DNA from: Rhizophagus irregularis
Taxonomy: Eukaryota > Glomeromycota > Glomeromycetes > Glomerales > Glomeraceae
Direction of reading: 5' to 3'
Length of the DNA: 64,000 nt
Assembly: GCF_026210795.1 (NCBI RefSeq)
Contig: NC_089440.1
Location: 4,898,001 to 4,962,000 of the forward strand
Shown here piece by piece: positions 44,736 to 56,509 of the stretch. Under the pieces are notes generated by a model. The model saw only the letters and a list, made by a program, of their open reading frames with translations. It was not told the DNA's origin and ran no database searches. The number at the start of each line of letters is the position of its first letter. Position 1 is the stretch's first letter. The translations under genes were made by a program, and so were the position numbers.

Positions 44736-45949
44736 ATGTTACACGTTAGATTTAATGATAAGAGAGCACTAGTGCTTGTTATAATAGTAATTGTTACGAT
44801 ATTTATTACTATTAATTTTGCTTCTCCAACTTATGAATTAGGAGATTCAATTGATAGTACTCTTCGAAAAAGACAAGGCCCTCCACCAGGTGGTGATGGA
44901 CCAAAAACACCACCGGCTGGAGGCGATGGTCCAAAAACACCACCGGGAGGAGGCGATGGACCAAAAACACCACCGGCTGGAGGCGATGGACCAAAAACAC
45001 CACCGGCTGGAGGCGATGGACCAAAAACACCACCAGGTGGTGGTGGTAATGATAATCCTAAGGGCGGTGATACACCAGTACCAGCACCAGCACCAGCACC
45101 AGCACCAGCTCCTGCTCCTGCTCCTGCGCCAGCACCAGCGCCAGGTGGTGATGGTGGTGGTGCTAATCCTAAAGGCGGTGATGCCGGAACACCAACACCG
45201 CTACCAGTCCCACCAACACCACCAGGTGATGGAAAACTACCACCTGGAACACCAGTTCCAGTGCCTACTGAAAATCCTGTAACCCCTCCTACACCTGGAC
45301 CTTCAACTCCTGGAACCCCACCTGATCTACCATCAAGTCCTGGTCCCGCTATACCTCCCGCATCATCTCCAACGGATACTGGACAGTCAAAGGGATCATC
45401 ATCTCCATCATCATCTTTAAAACCAATTAATACAAAGACAATCGATCCGACTGCAACTTGCGCTTCTCCTAATGATGAAAAATGCAAAGCGCCACCAGGA
45501 ATGTAAGTATATAAACTATTCATATTTTGTTTCTTCTCATTAAAAAAATGTTGATATTAATTTTATAAAATTGCAGACCTACAAAGATTGAAACATCTAC
45601 ACAAGAGGAAATAGAAACGATAACACCACCTCCAACTCAAGTAAATCCAGGAAAAAATAATAAAATAGTGACATCGACATCTACAACAACAGTCACTTTA
45701 TTTTTTGCAGGTTTTACAACAACAGTTACAACAACTAATTCTTTAGGAGAGGTTACATCATTTGCTACATACGTTCCTCCATCAACTGTACTTGTAGTTA
45801 AAAAAGTTGCTTATACTGCAGCAGCGATAGAAGATGGAACATCGGATTCTACAAAAATTTTACACGGTTTTAATAGTCATAATATATGGGGTGTTTCAAT
45901 GAGTTTATTTATAGTCATTTCAACTTTAGTTTTTATGACTTTTGCTTAG
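44736..45949 (+). CDS. Secreted Pro/Gly-rich, probably GPI-anchored wall protein
   Basis: Model: exons 44736-45502 and 45577-45949 (intron 45503-45576, GTAAGT...GCAG), 379 aa. A hydrophobic signal segment (about residues 11-30) is followed by a LRKRQ site of the Kex2 type near residue 47. Then come five copies of GGDGPKTPP(A/G), a (PA) run of about ten repeats, and Pro/Gly/Thr-rich sequence with GGDGGGANPKGGD. After the intron the protein is Ser/Thr-rich (TSTSTTTVT, TTVTTTNSLGE), a likely O-glycosylated stalk, and ends in a hydrophobic tail after NSHN, the arrangement of a GPI-anchor signal. The composition is extended and non-enzymatic, fitting a hypha or spore surface protein. The function is inferred from layout only. 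G+C is far above the window average because of Pro/Gly codons. Confidence 0.85.
44884..45035 (+). repeat. 30-base coding minisatellite, five units
   Basis: Units of the type GGTGATGGACCAAAAACACC encode GGDGPKTPP(A/G). They differ at one or two bases (GGCTGGAGGC versus GGGAGGAGGC). They are followed at about 45075-45140 by a (CCAGCA/CCTGCT) run encoding Pro-Ala. Copy number is expected to vary between strains. Confidence 0.85.
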
Positions 45950-48900
45950 TAATTTATGTAATTTATGATTAAAAAAGAATAATTCATAAGCTATAAATAG
46001 TTCTTTTAATGTAATTATAAAAAATGTAAAAATACATTATATATAATAATTTAATAACTTATTTGTCATTAGGCCATTAGGGTATAAAGTCGGGGTTAAT
46101 TTGCATATATATTATAATCTTAATTCCGGCCGAAATTAAAATAAATTAATTAATTAAGCATTATTATTTACTTAACATATGATGTCATTATGACGACATT
46201 GGCAATGTCACTTATTGTCACAAATTCAAAATTTTTATTTGTAAAATTTAATTAACACAAGCGAGTAAAAAATTACTTTTTGGGAAAACCACCCGTAAAA
46301 TCTAGACCCAAGGGGTTCAGATATTATTACATAACTTATTACATAACCGTTTAACGCGATGATTGTTTATTATAACAAAATGCAACCGCCCTTTCAATTT
46401 AGTAATTGGTAATAAATTTGCTCTGTCTACCTTACTTTGTCCCTATAAAAAATTTTATCCGTTATTTCTGTAAAAACTCCATAAAAATGAGCCTTTCACG
46501 GATCCATTCACGGAAAATTTAAATGATTCGATAAATTCCGTGATATAAGGTTATTAGTTCCGGAAATATGAGCCTTTTACGGAAAAAAGACGGAATATAA
46601 AAAACGGATCGACTTTTTTACAGGGTGTTTCTTATCTTGATTTCGCTCTTCTGTTGATATTTATCGTTGGGCTTCGTCATATATTAGTTTTTCGGTTAAA
46701 ATTTTCATTTCCGGGTTTTTATCATATATTTTCATATAATTCATAATTTCATTTTCTTGTTGATTATTTTACTTAAGTTTCGTTCATTTGATTAATTTTC
46801 ATTTAATAATCCTTGATTTATAATTTGTTTAATAATTTTTTATTTTATTATTTTTTTATTCATTTCATATTTTTTGGGTTTAAATTTCTCAATTATTTCA
46901 ATTATTTCCGGAATTCCGGTTTTTTGTAATTGATAAAATCTCCCGTAAAAATATCTTCAACAAATTTAGTATAATTTTTAATAGTTCAATTATGAAAATC
47001 ATTAAAATCATAATAAAATAATTTTTTTTTTGTTCTTACATAGTCAAGTAAAAATATTTAATAATTTATCCTAAAAAATAAAAATAATATTTATTATATG
47101 CAATGCTAAAATATTGATAATATGATATTTTTTGTCTATTTGCTAAATGTGTGAAATGTTATGTACGAAACGACTTTTTTCTAGAATTTTTTTTTTTTTC
47201 ACATTTTTTTTAGAAAAAAAAAAAAAAATTTACAAGAATATGAATATTACACAATCATTAATCACTATAATAACTACCGATTTTGGTAATATTTTTTTTT
47301 TTACTAAAAAAGTTAAGGTTAATCTGCCTGAACCTCCGGACCTATTTTAATTTGAACCGAGGGTCTTAGGATAAGGACGATTAAAAGACGTAAAATGAAA
47401 CAATATTGTTTTTTATGGAAAAAAAAAAATTTAATAACAAAAAATAAATATCCAAATTTCTCAAATTTCCATGATAAAAAAAAAAATTTTTTTTTTTCAC
47501 AATATTTTATGATATTTTATATTTTATGGTAAATTATTATGATTTCGATAAATACTTGTAATAATCCAATATCAATATTATTTATTAATCGAATATATCA
47601 AAATTTACTTTATTTTTTTTTTCATTTGTTTAAAAAAATTTTTACTTGATACATACAGTAATTAAAAAGTGTAGAACCATGCATGAACTTGTCATCATTC
47701 AATCATATGATCCACTTTTCTTAATTACTATAATAACTTGTCATTCGTAAAATGGGTTCTTCGATAAGAAAGATAAAAGTGCGGAAAAAATTTTATAGCT
47801 GCGACATTTAATTTTTAATTGTTAATAAACAAGTTTGTTATCGCATCAAAAAAAAAAATATATATATAGCGTAAAATCAACCAACAAAGTACCAGCATGC
47901 TTAATTTATTGGATATTGAGTATGAGTTTTATTAACCGGGTCAGTGGTATACTCGGTTAATCATTAGAGGTTATGGTATCTAAGTTGTACACAAATTGTA
48001 TATTTAATATACTCCGAAAATTGTGTCACCGCATAAGATGATATACTTTTAACAGAAAATTATTTTAGTATTGAATATTGAAAAATAAATCGGTTTATTA
48101 AATAATATTTTAATAATCGCTTAATCATATTAAATAAGATCAATAGTAAAAAATAATAATATACAATAATTTGGATTTTTTTTTATTTTTGATTAAATAA
48201 AAAAATTTTTTTACATTGAATTTTATGATATTTCATCAGGAATCGATAAAACAATTATTTGCCATCTTTTTTTTAAAAAAAAATAATAATAATAATAAAT
48301 AAAATATAACTTTCTGTGTGGAATTTCGACGAACGCTTTCGTTACTAATAAAGATAACATTTAATTTTTAATTATTTTAATTATTTTTACAAAACTTTTT
48401 CCGTTAAAAAGCCGTAATCATTTAACAATAATCATGTAATTTATATTATTACGTTTAAATTAACCAAAGTCCAAGAAGATGTGCACGTGAAATTTTCATT
48501 GGACGTCAATTTAGGGTTGATGATGTATAATAACATGATGATCTACAATACATATGGTCATCGGATATCAAAGTATCTTTATCAACTGCAATGATAATAT
48601 TGATAAAGAAATTTAATATTCGGTTCGGAAATTCCAATACTTTTAAAAAAATGCTTTTAGCTCTTTAACATTTAAACTAATAATTAATATATAAATTTCG
48701 TTCAGTGAAAATGTACTATTTTTTTTTTCCAAAAAAACTTAACTGGTCGTCACGTTATTGCTTATATATAGTAATAATAATAATTTAAAATTAATTAAAT
48801 TTACATTATTCCATTTTGATATTCATGATATTCATTTCATTCAGATATGTATCGAATAAATGAAAAGGTTCACAAAACAAATTAAGCGGAAAAATTTAGC

Positions 48901-49514
48901 TTTATTTACCGACTTACCGTTTAAGGTCATTTCAATTTTTAATTCACCCAAAAAAAATATATTTTCCGAAAAACATTTATAACAAATAGATTATGTAACA
49001 ATATAACTGGTGAATTAATAATTCAATACAATTAGATCATTTTTCCCCACAAAGATCTCAAGATCACTACACATTTTTTAATATCAAATGATGATTGGAT
49101 AAATTCATTAACTTTATTTATATCCAAAATTGGTAATAATCATTCAAAACGCCTGCAGTTATCATAAGATATGATTATTTTAAAAGTGAAATAAATTTAA
49201 TTGTCATTTGATTATTATTTATGATTTAAATATTCGGAATAAATTTTTAATTTTTTGAATTTTGTAAAAGTACGCTCATATCAAATTAACTTTACCCGAA
49301 AAGATAATTGAGAGTCATGATTAAAATGATTGAAGGTAAAGGCGTTCTAACAAATATCGATTATATCGATTATGCACTATTCGAAATTCTCTATAAATGC
49401 ATGACTAGTATTTTTCAATCATTTTACTTCTTTTTTTTTTAAAAAAAAACACATCTAAACATTTAAATCTAATAAATTATTTTTAAATACATCTTTCAAA
49501 TTATTTTTAATAAA
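45950..49514. other. Spacer and left part of duplicon copy 1
   Basis: Between the secreted-protein gene and the small gene at 49515. Apart from the MITE and duplicated landmarks there is no gene; the 67-codon ORF at 47147 lies in poly-A/poly-T DNA and is not supported by the other copy. Confidence 0.45.
46441..46625. mobile_element. 185-base MITE inserted in duplicon copy 1
   Basis: Imperfect inverted termini CCCTATAAAAAATTTTATCC and CCCTGTAAAAAAGTCGATCC (right end, complemented), both followed by GTT. The interior has repeated TTCCGT/ACGGAA words and ATGAGCCTTT twice. The corresponding place in copy 2 (near 50990) has no such sequence. Confidence 0.6.
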
Positions 49515-49922
49515 ATGCTTATCATTTTGTCATTGGATGATTTTTTAAAACAAATAAATTATGAAAAACTTAGTCATGCCGCTTACGCCCTTCAAATCTT
49601 GCAAAATTTTGAATTTTTAACTGCAAAGGATTTATTAAGATTTAACATCAAATCCGAAGGGAATCGATTAAATGTTAATGAATCCATAATAACATTAGCA
49701 CTTAACCGACTTTGGCTCGATCCTATTTTAAAAGCAAATTTAACGGTCTTAGCAGAAGAAATTAATAATACTAATGTAAATAAGAAAATGGTTAATGATG
49801 AAAATTTAAGTAGGATTATTCAATTAGGACCGCAAAGTGCCAGTACTTCTTTCGAGGATAATTTTTTTAACGGTGTTAGTTTTCATAATAATAACGAAAT
49901 TGGATTTGGACGTTTATTCTAA
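49515..49922 (+). CDS. Small HMG-box-like protein, paralogue 1 (135 aa)
   Basis: Intronless ORF with a CTATAAATG-like TATA region about 120 bases upstream that is conserved in the other copy. The best conserved part, shared with the paralogue at 53598, runs from DDFLKQINY through LQNFEFLTAKDLLRFNIKSE to NESIITLALNRLWLDPILKA and LAEEINN, then GPQSASTSFED. The order of a helix, LW and LAEEIN resembles helices 2 and 3 of fungal HMG boxes (…LW…P…K…F…LA…), but the N-terminal RPxNAF signature is missing. So an HMG-related DNA-binding role is only a suggestion. The first 20 residues differ in length from the paralogue. Confidence 0.7.
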   Translation: MLIILSLDDFLKQINYEKLSHAAYALQILQNFEFLTAKDLLRFNIKSEGNRLNVNESIITLALNRLWLDPILKANLTVLAEEINNTNVNKKMVNDENLSRIIQLGPQSASTSFEDNFFNGVSFHNNNEIGFGRLF

Positions 49923-50564
49923 CCACTTAGAATATGTAAATCATCAACTGACGTCGTAGATCGATTATTATTATTATTTTAAAAAAACATTCTTCATGTA
50001 AATTACGAAATTCATATACAACTTATAAATTTATTTCTTTCTCTTACGGCTTTATAGATTGTCTAAATTAGTTATTAGTAACTATAAATTAATTAAAAAA
50101 TGTAAATATTATGATAACTGATTATGAAAATTTTCCCAAAGAGCTATTGCAACAATAACTTCCCTTCCCATTATCGTTTCTTAAATCCTATTTAAATTTG
50201 TAAAATTTTTTATTCTAAGTTAGTCAATTATTAAATCTTTTTTAAAAATTATGTACAATATATATTCTATAAAGAACTTCCAGATTGTAATTTGAATGTG
50301 TGATAACGGTCGAGATTTCGTAGTAAATCCGATTTAAGATTATTTGTTTGCGAGTTTTTAGGTTTTTTCAATTAAAACTTAATAAATTTATGTAATTTTT
50401 TCGAATATTTCCGTTATGTCGTATTTTTTTCAAAATTTAAGAAAATCGACCATAATTTTCGCTAATACGTTACGTACTATATCTAAAATATAGTTTATAA
50501 AGGCCATGTCATAATTAAAGATGGTATACCAGTTAGTCTGTTGTAGTCTGTTGCTGTACATTTT

Positions 50565-50690
50565 TCGTTTGTTATAATTCCAAATCCATAAACATCATGG
50601 AAAATTCTTTGCATTGAAGTTGTCCGTTAAAATTTCTACCATTTCATTTCCACCCGTCTAATTTTTTTAATTTTCTTTATTAATTATTAG
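50565..50690 (-). pseudogene. Kinase-family relic in duplicon copy 1
   Basis: Minus strand: N.KN.TGGNE (about 50640-50675, matching NFKNWTSGNH with stops at Phe and Trp) lies next to HDVYGFGIIT (about 50575-50600, matching DIYGFGIIA). Everything between these parts of the kinase is deleted. Confidence 0.6.
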
Positions 50691-50720
50691 GAATAATGCA
50701 TTATTACCACGAAAAGTTAC

Positions 50721-53597
50721 AGACAAATTCTTATTGAAGTAAAAAAATAAAACAGTATGTACCGTATCTTATGGCGATATACTAAGAAAAATTTGGTTAC
50801 ACTTAAAACTTTATAATTACAGATCATATGATATCATTATGACAACACTGCCGACACTCAACAATGTCTCTAAAATTTTTTAGAACACAGACATTACTTT
50901 TTTTGGGAAAACAACCGTTAATCTTGACTCACTTTTTTTTTTGACTCAAGTAAATTGGTAACAACCTTGTTCTATCTACCTTTATTTTGTTCCGATTAAA
51001 TTTTCATTTTCGGGTTTCATCATATATTCATTCTTTTATTTTTATTTTTATTGGATTTCTCTATTATTTCTGGTCGAGACTCGAGATTATATCAAATTTA
51101 GTATAATTTTTCATTTATAATTTTTATAGTTCAATAATGAAAATCATTAAATAAATATTTAAAATAATTTTTTTGTTCGTACAATAGTCAAGTAAAAAAT
51201 CATTAACCTGTAATGCTAAAATATTGATAATATGATATTTTCTTGTTTATTTGTTATGTGTGAAATGTTACGCACGAAACGACTTTGTTCTATAACTTTT
51301 TTTTTCATTTTTTTTTGAAAGACGAATATTACACAAAAGTTAATCACTATAATAGAACACCAATTTTGGGTAATATTTTTTTTTTACTAAAAAAGTTAGG
51401 AACCTCCGGACCTATTTTAACTTGAGCCGAGGTCTAGGATAAACGGACGTAAATAAAACAATATTTCTTGTTTTTATGAAGAAAAAAAAAAAGAATTTAA
51501 TAATAAAAATAAATAAAAATAAATATCCAAATTTCTCAAATGTTAAAAAAAAAATTTTTTTTTTTTAACAATATTTTATGGTAAACTATTATCGTTATGA
51601 TTTTCGATAAATAATAATCTGATATATTTAATATTATTTATTAATCGAATATAATTTACTTGATTTTTTGTATGATGACTTAAAAAATTTTTTATTTTAT
51701 ACATACAGTAATTGTTTTCTTGATAAAAGTATAAGAACTATGCATGAACTTTGTTATTATTCGATCATATGATCCACTTTTCTTCATTACCATAATAAAA
51801 CTTGTCATTCGTAAAATGGTTTCTTTGATAAGAAAGATAAATCGGAAAAAATTTATTATGGTTTGGCGACCTTAATTTTTAATTATTTAATAAACAAGTT
51901 TATTATCTGTTATCTGTTAACTGTTATCACATCAAAAAAAAAAAATTTTAGCGTTTAATCATACCGCGTGCTAATTTTATTGGATATTGGAACTTTGATT
52001 TCATAACCTGGTCATTGGTCATTCGGTGATTCATTCAAAGGATATGGTACACTAATTAATTGTATATTTACTTGTATTCTGAAAATGTAATTTTTTCTTT
52101 GTTGCTGATCACATTTATTGGGGTCACCGCATAATTATGAATGATATTATACTTTTAACAGTTGATTTGTAATAATTATTCGTTATAAGTTGGTTTATTG
52201 AATAATACTTTAATAACTGCTTAATCATATTAAAAATCGATAATAAAAATATATTTAATATTTAATATACACAATAATTATTCGAACTTTTATGATATTT
52301 TTGATGTTTACATTATTTATATTGAATTTATGATATTTTATTTTTTAAAAAAATCAGGAAACGACAACACAATTAATTTACGCGATCTTTGAAAAAAAAA
52401 ATATATATATAAATAGATAAATAGATAAAACGATTAAGCAAAATTTAATTATTACCTTTCGGTATGGAATTTCGAAATGCTTCCTTTAATAAACGACAAC
52501 ATTAAATTTTTAATTATTTTAATTATTTTGAAAACTTTTTCCGTTAAAAGCCGTAGTAATTAACAATAATAATGTAATTTATATTATTACGTTTACATTG
52601 ATAAAGTCCAAGGAAATATGCACGTTGGAAACTATTGGCATTACATTGGATGTCAATCACGCTGATGATGTAATTATGTAATGAAATATTACGTAATGAT
52701 TGATGTACCGTACTAGTGATCACAGGATATCCGTTAATGATATCAAGTATCTTATCAATGATTATTATATTGATAATATTCGGCTTGGAATTCCAGATTT
52801 TTAAAATTCTTGAACTAATGATTTAATATATTTAATATATAATTTTCGTTCAGTGAAAAATGTACTGCTAGTTTTTTTTTTTCTAAAATAATTTAACTGA
52901 TACATTCATATATTATAATATAAAAAATAATAATAATAATTAAATTTACCTTATTCCAAGTTGATATTCATGATATTCATGATATTCATTTTAGTTATCA
53001 AGGTTACAAATAAATTGAGCGGGAAATTCAGTTCTAATACCATTTAAGGATTTAAATTATTAATTCACTCAAAAAAAATATTTTTCCGAAAAACATCAAC
53101 AAATAAATTAGGAAACAATACTTGTTGAATTTGCTGAATTATAAATTCAAACATAATTCGATCAACCACATTTCTTAATTACACATGTTGATTGGATGTT
53201 TAATTTATTTAAAAACAATTTATTATCCAAAATTAGTAATAATCATTGCTAAGCGCAAGGAGATCAAAATTTTGATATCAAATTAAACTATAAAATTTTA
53301 AAACGTGCTTTTTTGACAGATTGTCATTTGAGATTAACATTCGGAAAAAATTTGAGGTTTTTTGAATTTACAAAAGTACGATCAACTTATTAGGCACAAC
53401 TATATTATATACACTAATTATTCGCTAAACTTTAACCCGAAAATATTATTATTAGTCACGTTTAAAGATAGTTATGTACTATTCGAAATTCTTTATATAA
53501 ATGACTAGAGTTCATAAATAATATTTTTCAATCATTTACTTCTTTAAAAAAAAAAATACACTTAAAACATTTAAATCCAACGAAACTATTTTGAAAG
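50721..53597. other. Left part of duplicon copy 2
   Basis: Non-coding sequence homologous to 46160-49514. No gene is seen. The upstream region of the 53598 gene retains TTTATATAAATGACT about 100 bases before the ATG, matching copy 1. Confidence 0.45.
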
Positions 53598-54044
53598 ATG
53601 AATACCGCTCATCCAATTTTATCAGTAAATGATTTTTTAAAACAAACAGATTATAACAATATTCAACAACTTAATAGTCCAGAAATACTTGCCGTTCACG
53701 ACTTTCCTATTTTACAAAATTTTAAATTTTTTACTGGAAAAGATTTATTAAAGTTAAACGTCCAATCTGAAGGAAGTCGACTAAATGTATTTGACGAATC
53801 CATAATAAGGGAAGCACTGAACCGCCTTTGGCTCGATCCTATTTTAAAAGCAAATTTTTCAGCTTTAGCCGAAGAAATAAATAATGCTAATATAAATAAA
53901 AAAAGGTTTAATGATGAAAACTTAAGTAAGATCACTCAGTTAGGGCCACAAAAGGCCCGTACTTCGTTCGAGGATGATATGTTTAACGGTGTTAATAATA
54001 GTCATTATAATAATGACAAAATTCAATTTGGACATTTGTATTAA
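53598..54044 (+). CDS. Small HMG-box-like protein, paralogue 2 (148 aa)
   Basis: Paralogue of the 49515 gene, about two thirds identical by eye over the shared core (NDFLKQTDY, LQNFKFFTGKDLLKLNVQSE, EALNRLWLDPILKA, LAEEINNAN, NDENLSKITQLGP, TSFEDDMFNGV). It is longer at the N-terminus (MNTAHPILSVN and a 13-residue insertion before the core) and so may represent the fuller form. Both ORFs stay open while their flanks have diverged, which argues that both are under selection. The function is unknown; the HMG-like reading of the RLW...LAEEIN region is tentative. Confidence 0.72.
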   Translation: MNTAHPILSVNDFLKQTDYNNIQQLNSPEILAVHDFPILQNFKFFTGKDLLKLNVQSEGSRLNVFDESIIREALNRLWLDPILKANFSALAEEINNANINKKRFNDENLSKITQLGPQKARTSFEDDMFNGVNNSHYNNDKIQFGHLY

Positions 54045-55007
54045 GTAATATTTTTGATTTTTCATATGTCGTTAAATGACGTCGTCATAGATTATTATTT
54101 TTTTTAAAAAAAAAAATCTTCCAATAGAAGAATATCTTATAGAATTATTTAGAAATATTTAGAAATGTAGATATTATGACACTGTGAAAATTTTCCGAAA
54201 AAATTATTATTGTAACAATAACTCTTTCCCACTTATCACTCATGTAAATTAACAATTAATGATTACTATAAATTAATTTTAAAAAATTTTATGACTCCCT
54301 TTTCCTCAACATTTATATATACAGTAATTAAGCTATAGTTGTCTGACAAAACCTCAGGATTTTACAATATCAAAAGTTTAAACTTGTTTAGACGTTTTTT
54401 CATTTGTCGAAAACTTTATATGGTTTTAATATGATTATGATTTTTACTATAATTTATATATATATATATTTTATAGACTTTTTAGACTTTTTTATAATTG
54501 AAATTATGATTCTCTATTTTATTTTAGATTTTTATAGAAAAAAACTAAATTTTATTTTTTTAAGATGGCTGAGCATGTGATCAAAATTCTTAATTTGGAT
54601 TGGTCAATTAGTTTTGACGAAGTTTACACGTTTAGTATTTGTTTAGATTAATTAGTCAAACATAGTTTTGTTAAGCAACAATATTCTAAGTTAATTTTAT
54701 TAATTACTAATTTTTTTTAAAAAAAAATTATGCACAATTGAAAAAATCTTTTCTATAATTAAAATAAGAAATTTAAATTATTAAAAATGTATGATTTTTA
54801 AATAAAAAATTAAAATTTGGCATGAGAAATTGTGTTGAATACTATCAGTTGTGATTTTGATGATTTTAAAAACAAATATTCGAACTTTTCCGCTTTCATC
54901 ATATTTTTTTCAAAATCTAAAAATTCGATCATTACTTGATTATAATTTCCGTGGAATATATAAAACTCGGACTATTTATAATATGCCCGTTACATATTAA
55001 TTTGTTT
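54045..55007. other. Downstream flank of paralogue 2
   Basis: Partly homologous to 49923-50560. 54300-54880 has no match in copy 1 and contains (TA) runs at 54456-54470. No gene. Confidence 0.4.
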
Positions 55008-55340
55008 GCTATAATTCCAAATCCATAAATATTTTCTTTTAAGTATATTAGGAGTTACATAACTCTGGTCGACACAACGATCAATAATTTATGACTATAG
55101 TATATACTGCACGCTACTAAAGGAAAATCATTGTCATTATGAGAGCATATTAAATAGTTCTAGTTGCGATCCAATATAAAAATTTCAACTTCTTTTTTCA
55201 TAATTTATTGGAAATATACTTTTGCATTAAGTTTATAATTTTAATAAAATTTCTGATCACTTCATTCTCACCCGTCTAATCTTTGAAATTTTCCACAATA
55301 TCCTTTATTATTATTAGAAATAATGAACACTGTTGCAACG
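55008..55340 (-). pseudogene. Kinase-family relic in duplicon copy 2
   Basis: YVTPNILKRK (about 55040-55065) matches YVAPEVLRGK and is followed by NIYGFGIIANKLIC (about 55008-55040), matching DIYGFGIIAYEIC. Further upstream NFKD-stop-TGENE (about 55260-55290) matches NFKNWTSGNH with Trp replaced by a stop. The rest is deleted or unreadable. Confidence 0.7.
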
Positions 55341-56146
55341 CTGCGACTAATACACAAGGTTAATTCCTTCTGAAATTGTTGTTATTACAATACAATACGA
55401 CAATACAATGTTGTAGTATTGCGTATTCGCGCAGCCGCAACTATTTTATAATTTTCAAACTTTGTACTAAAACGGCATGTACCGTACTGTACTGTGATTT
55501 GTAATATTAAATGGCATACGAATTATTTATGTTATATATAAATGAAAAGTTTTCCTTATAATATATTTCCTGCAAAAACTTAATATCAAGTGATCGTTCT
55601 CGAAATTTCTGAAAATGGATTTATATGAAAATCATGGAAGAGTAAATTCGGAAAAGTCGGTGGAAGATATTCGCTTCTATTATAAAAAAATGTAACCAAT
55701 TTTTTCTTATAAAATATTAATTTCTTAAATAAGAATTTGTCTGTAATGATAATAACGACGTTGTATCGTTGTAATTATAATAATATACTCTATTATAAAC
55801 TTGCCGCAACAACGCATTTATTTTTGAATTTTCGTTATTTTCGTTGTAAAATTCTATTATATAATTATCTATCCAAATATTATATATTATAATGCAAATT
55901 AACTTGATATACATAATTTATTGAAGCAACTTGATAAGCAAGTTGGTTTTTTCTATTTACAGAAAATATTAATATATAGTAAAATAAATTGCAGAACTTA
56001 CATAGAGGATAGAACTATTATAAAGATTAAGTAATGTTATGGAAAAAGAAAATAAGTAATTTTAATTTTATATAAGATGTAACTGAAGCCAAACAGCATA
56101 TTATGGATTTTAGTATTCTTTTCAGTCGACTTCACGAGTTGTTCTG
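55341..56146. other. Spacer
   Basis: A+T-rich, with repeated ACAATAC words at 55388-55412 and a G+C-richer GCGTATTCGCGCAGCCGCAA patch at 55420-55440. The 65-codon ORF at 55717-55914 (minus) has random composition. No gene. Confidence 0.4.
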
Positions 56147-56509
56147 TCATAGTAACATTACACCTAAAAAGGATGACAGGCACTTTTTATGAAATTCATT
56201 ACTTTCTTTATCATTGCCATCATCTGTTGGCAATGACTCAATTCTTTGATTGTGGTTGTGCAGAACGATGTTTCTCATCCTAGCAACTGAGCGAAGTTCC
56301 TCTAAAAATAGGTTGGTTATATTTCTAAATTTATATAATTAGAAATAAAATAATATACATACGGTTTCTTATTATTTTCCTCATCTTTGTCCTGCTTTCC
56401 TTCAATTTAGTTGTTCTATTTCTCTATCAATTTATTCTAATTTTCTTTTAATTCTATCCATAGAGAATAAAGCTCGTGTAAGTTCAGCAGAAGTACATAC
56501 TTGTTGGCG
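56147..56509 (-). pseudogene. Decayed unrecognised gene, two exon-like pieces
   Basis: Piece one (56509 to about 56390) reads RQQVCTSAELTRALFSMDRI, KRKLE, stop, IDREIEQLN, stop, RKAGQR, a charged coiled-coil-like sequence with stops where Lys, Ser or Arg codons would fit. Piece two (about 56302 to a TGA at 56147-56149) follows a TTTTTAG acceptor and reads ELRSVARMRNIVLHNHNQR, IESLPTDDGNDKESNEFHKK and CLSSFLGVMLL without interruption. No family is recognised. Confidence 0.5.

Larger units (their letters stand above)
46160..50720 (+). repeat. Tandem duplicon, copy 1
   Basis: Colinear with 50820-55340. Matching landmarks are the GATGTCATTATGACGACA start, a TTTTGGGAAAACCACCCGT block, GTGAAATGTTATGTACGAAA near 47152, GAACCTCCGGACCTATTTTA near 47330, the upstream region and gene at 49515, and a kinase relic near 50575. 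Divergence is clear, so the duplication is not recent. Copy 1 has a MITE at 46441-46625 that copy 2 lacks. Confidence 0.8.
50820..55340 (+). repeat. Tandem duplicon, copy 2
   Basis: Second copy of 46160-50720 with the same order of landmarks (GATATCATTATGACAACA, TTTTGGGAAAACAACCGT, GTGAAATGTTACGCACGAAA near 51262, GGAACCTCCGGACCTATTTT near 51401, gene at 53598, kinase relic near 55010). It carries extra sequence at about 54300-54880, possibly a later insertion. Confidence 0.8.

Noticed and set aside
44831-45523. Gly/Pro-rich minus-strand ORF of 230 codons, and a His/Gln-rich plus-strand ORF, over the secreted-protein gene
   Set aside because: They are antisense and shifted-frame shadows of the GGDGPKTPPA repeats; only the sense frame has a signal segment, a spliceable intron and a GPI-type tail.
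53696-53935. Minus-strand 79-codon ORF inside the second small-protein gene
   Set aside because: Antisense shadow; the sense frame is conserved with the paralogue.
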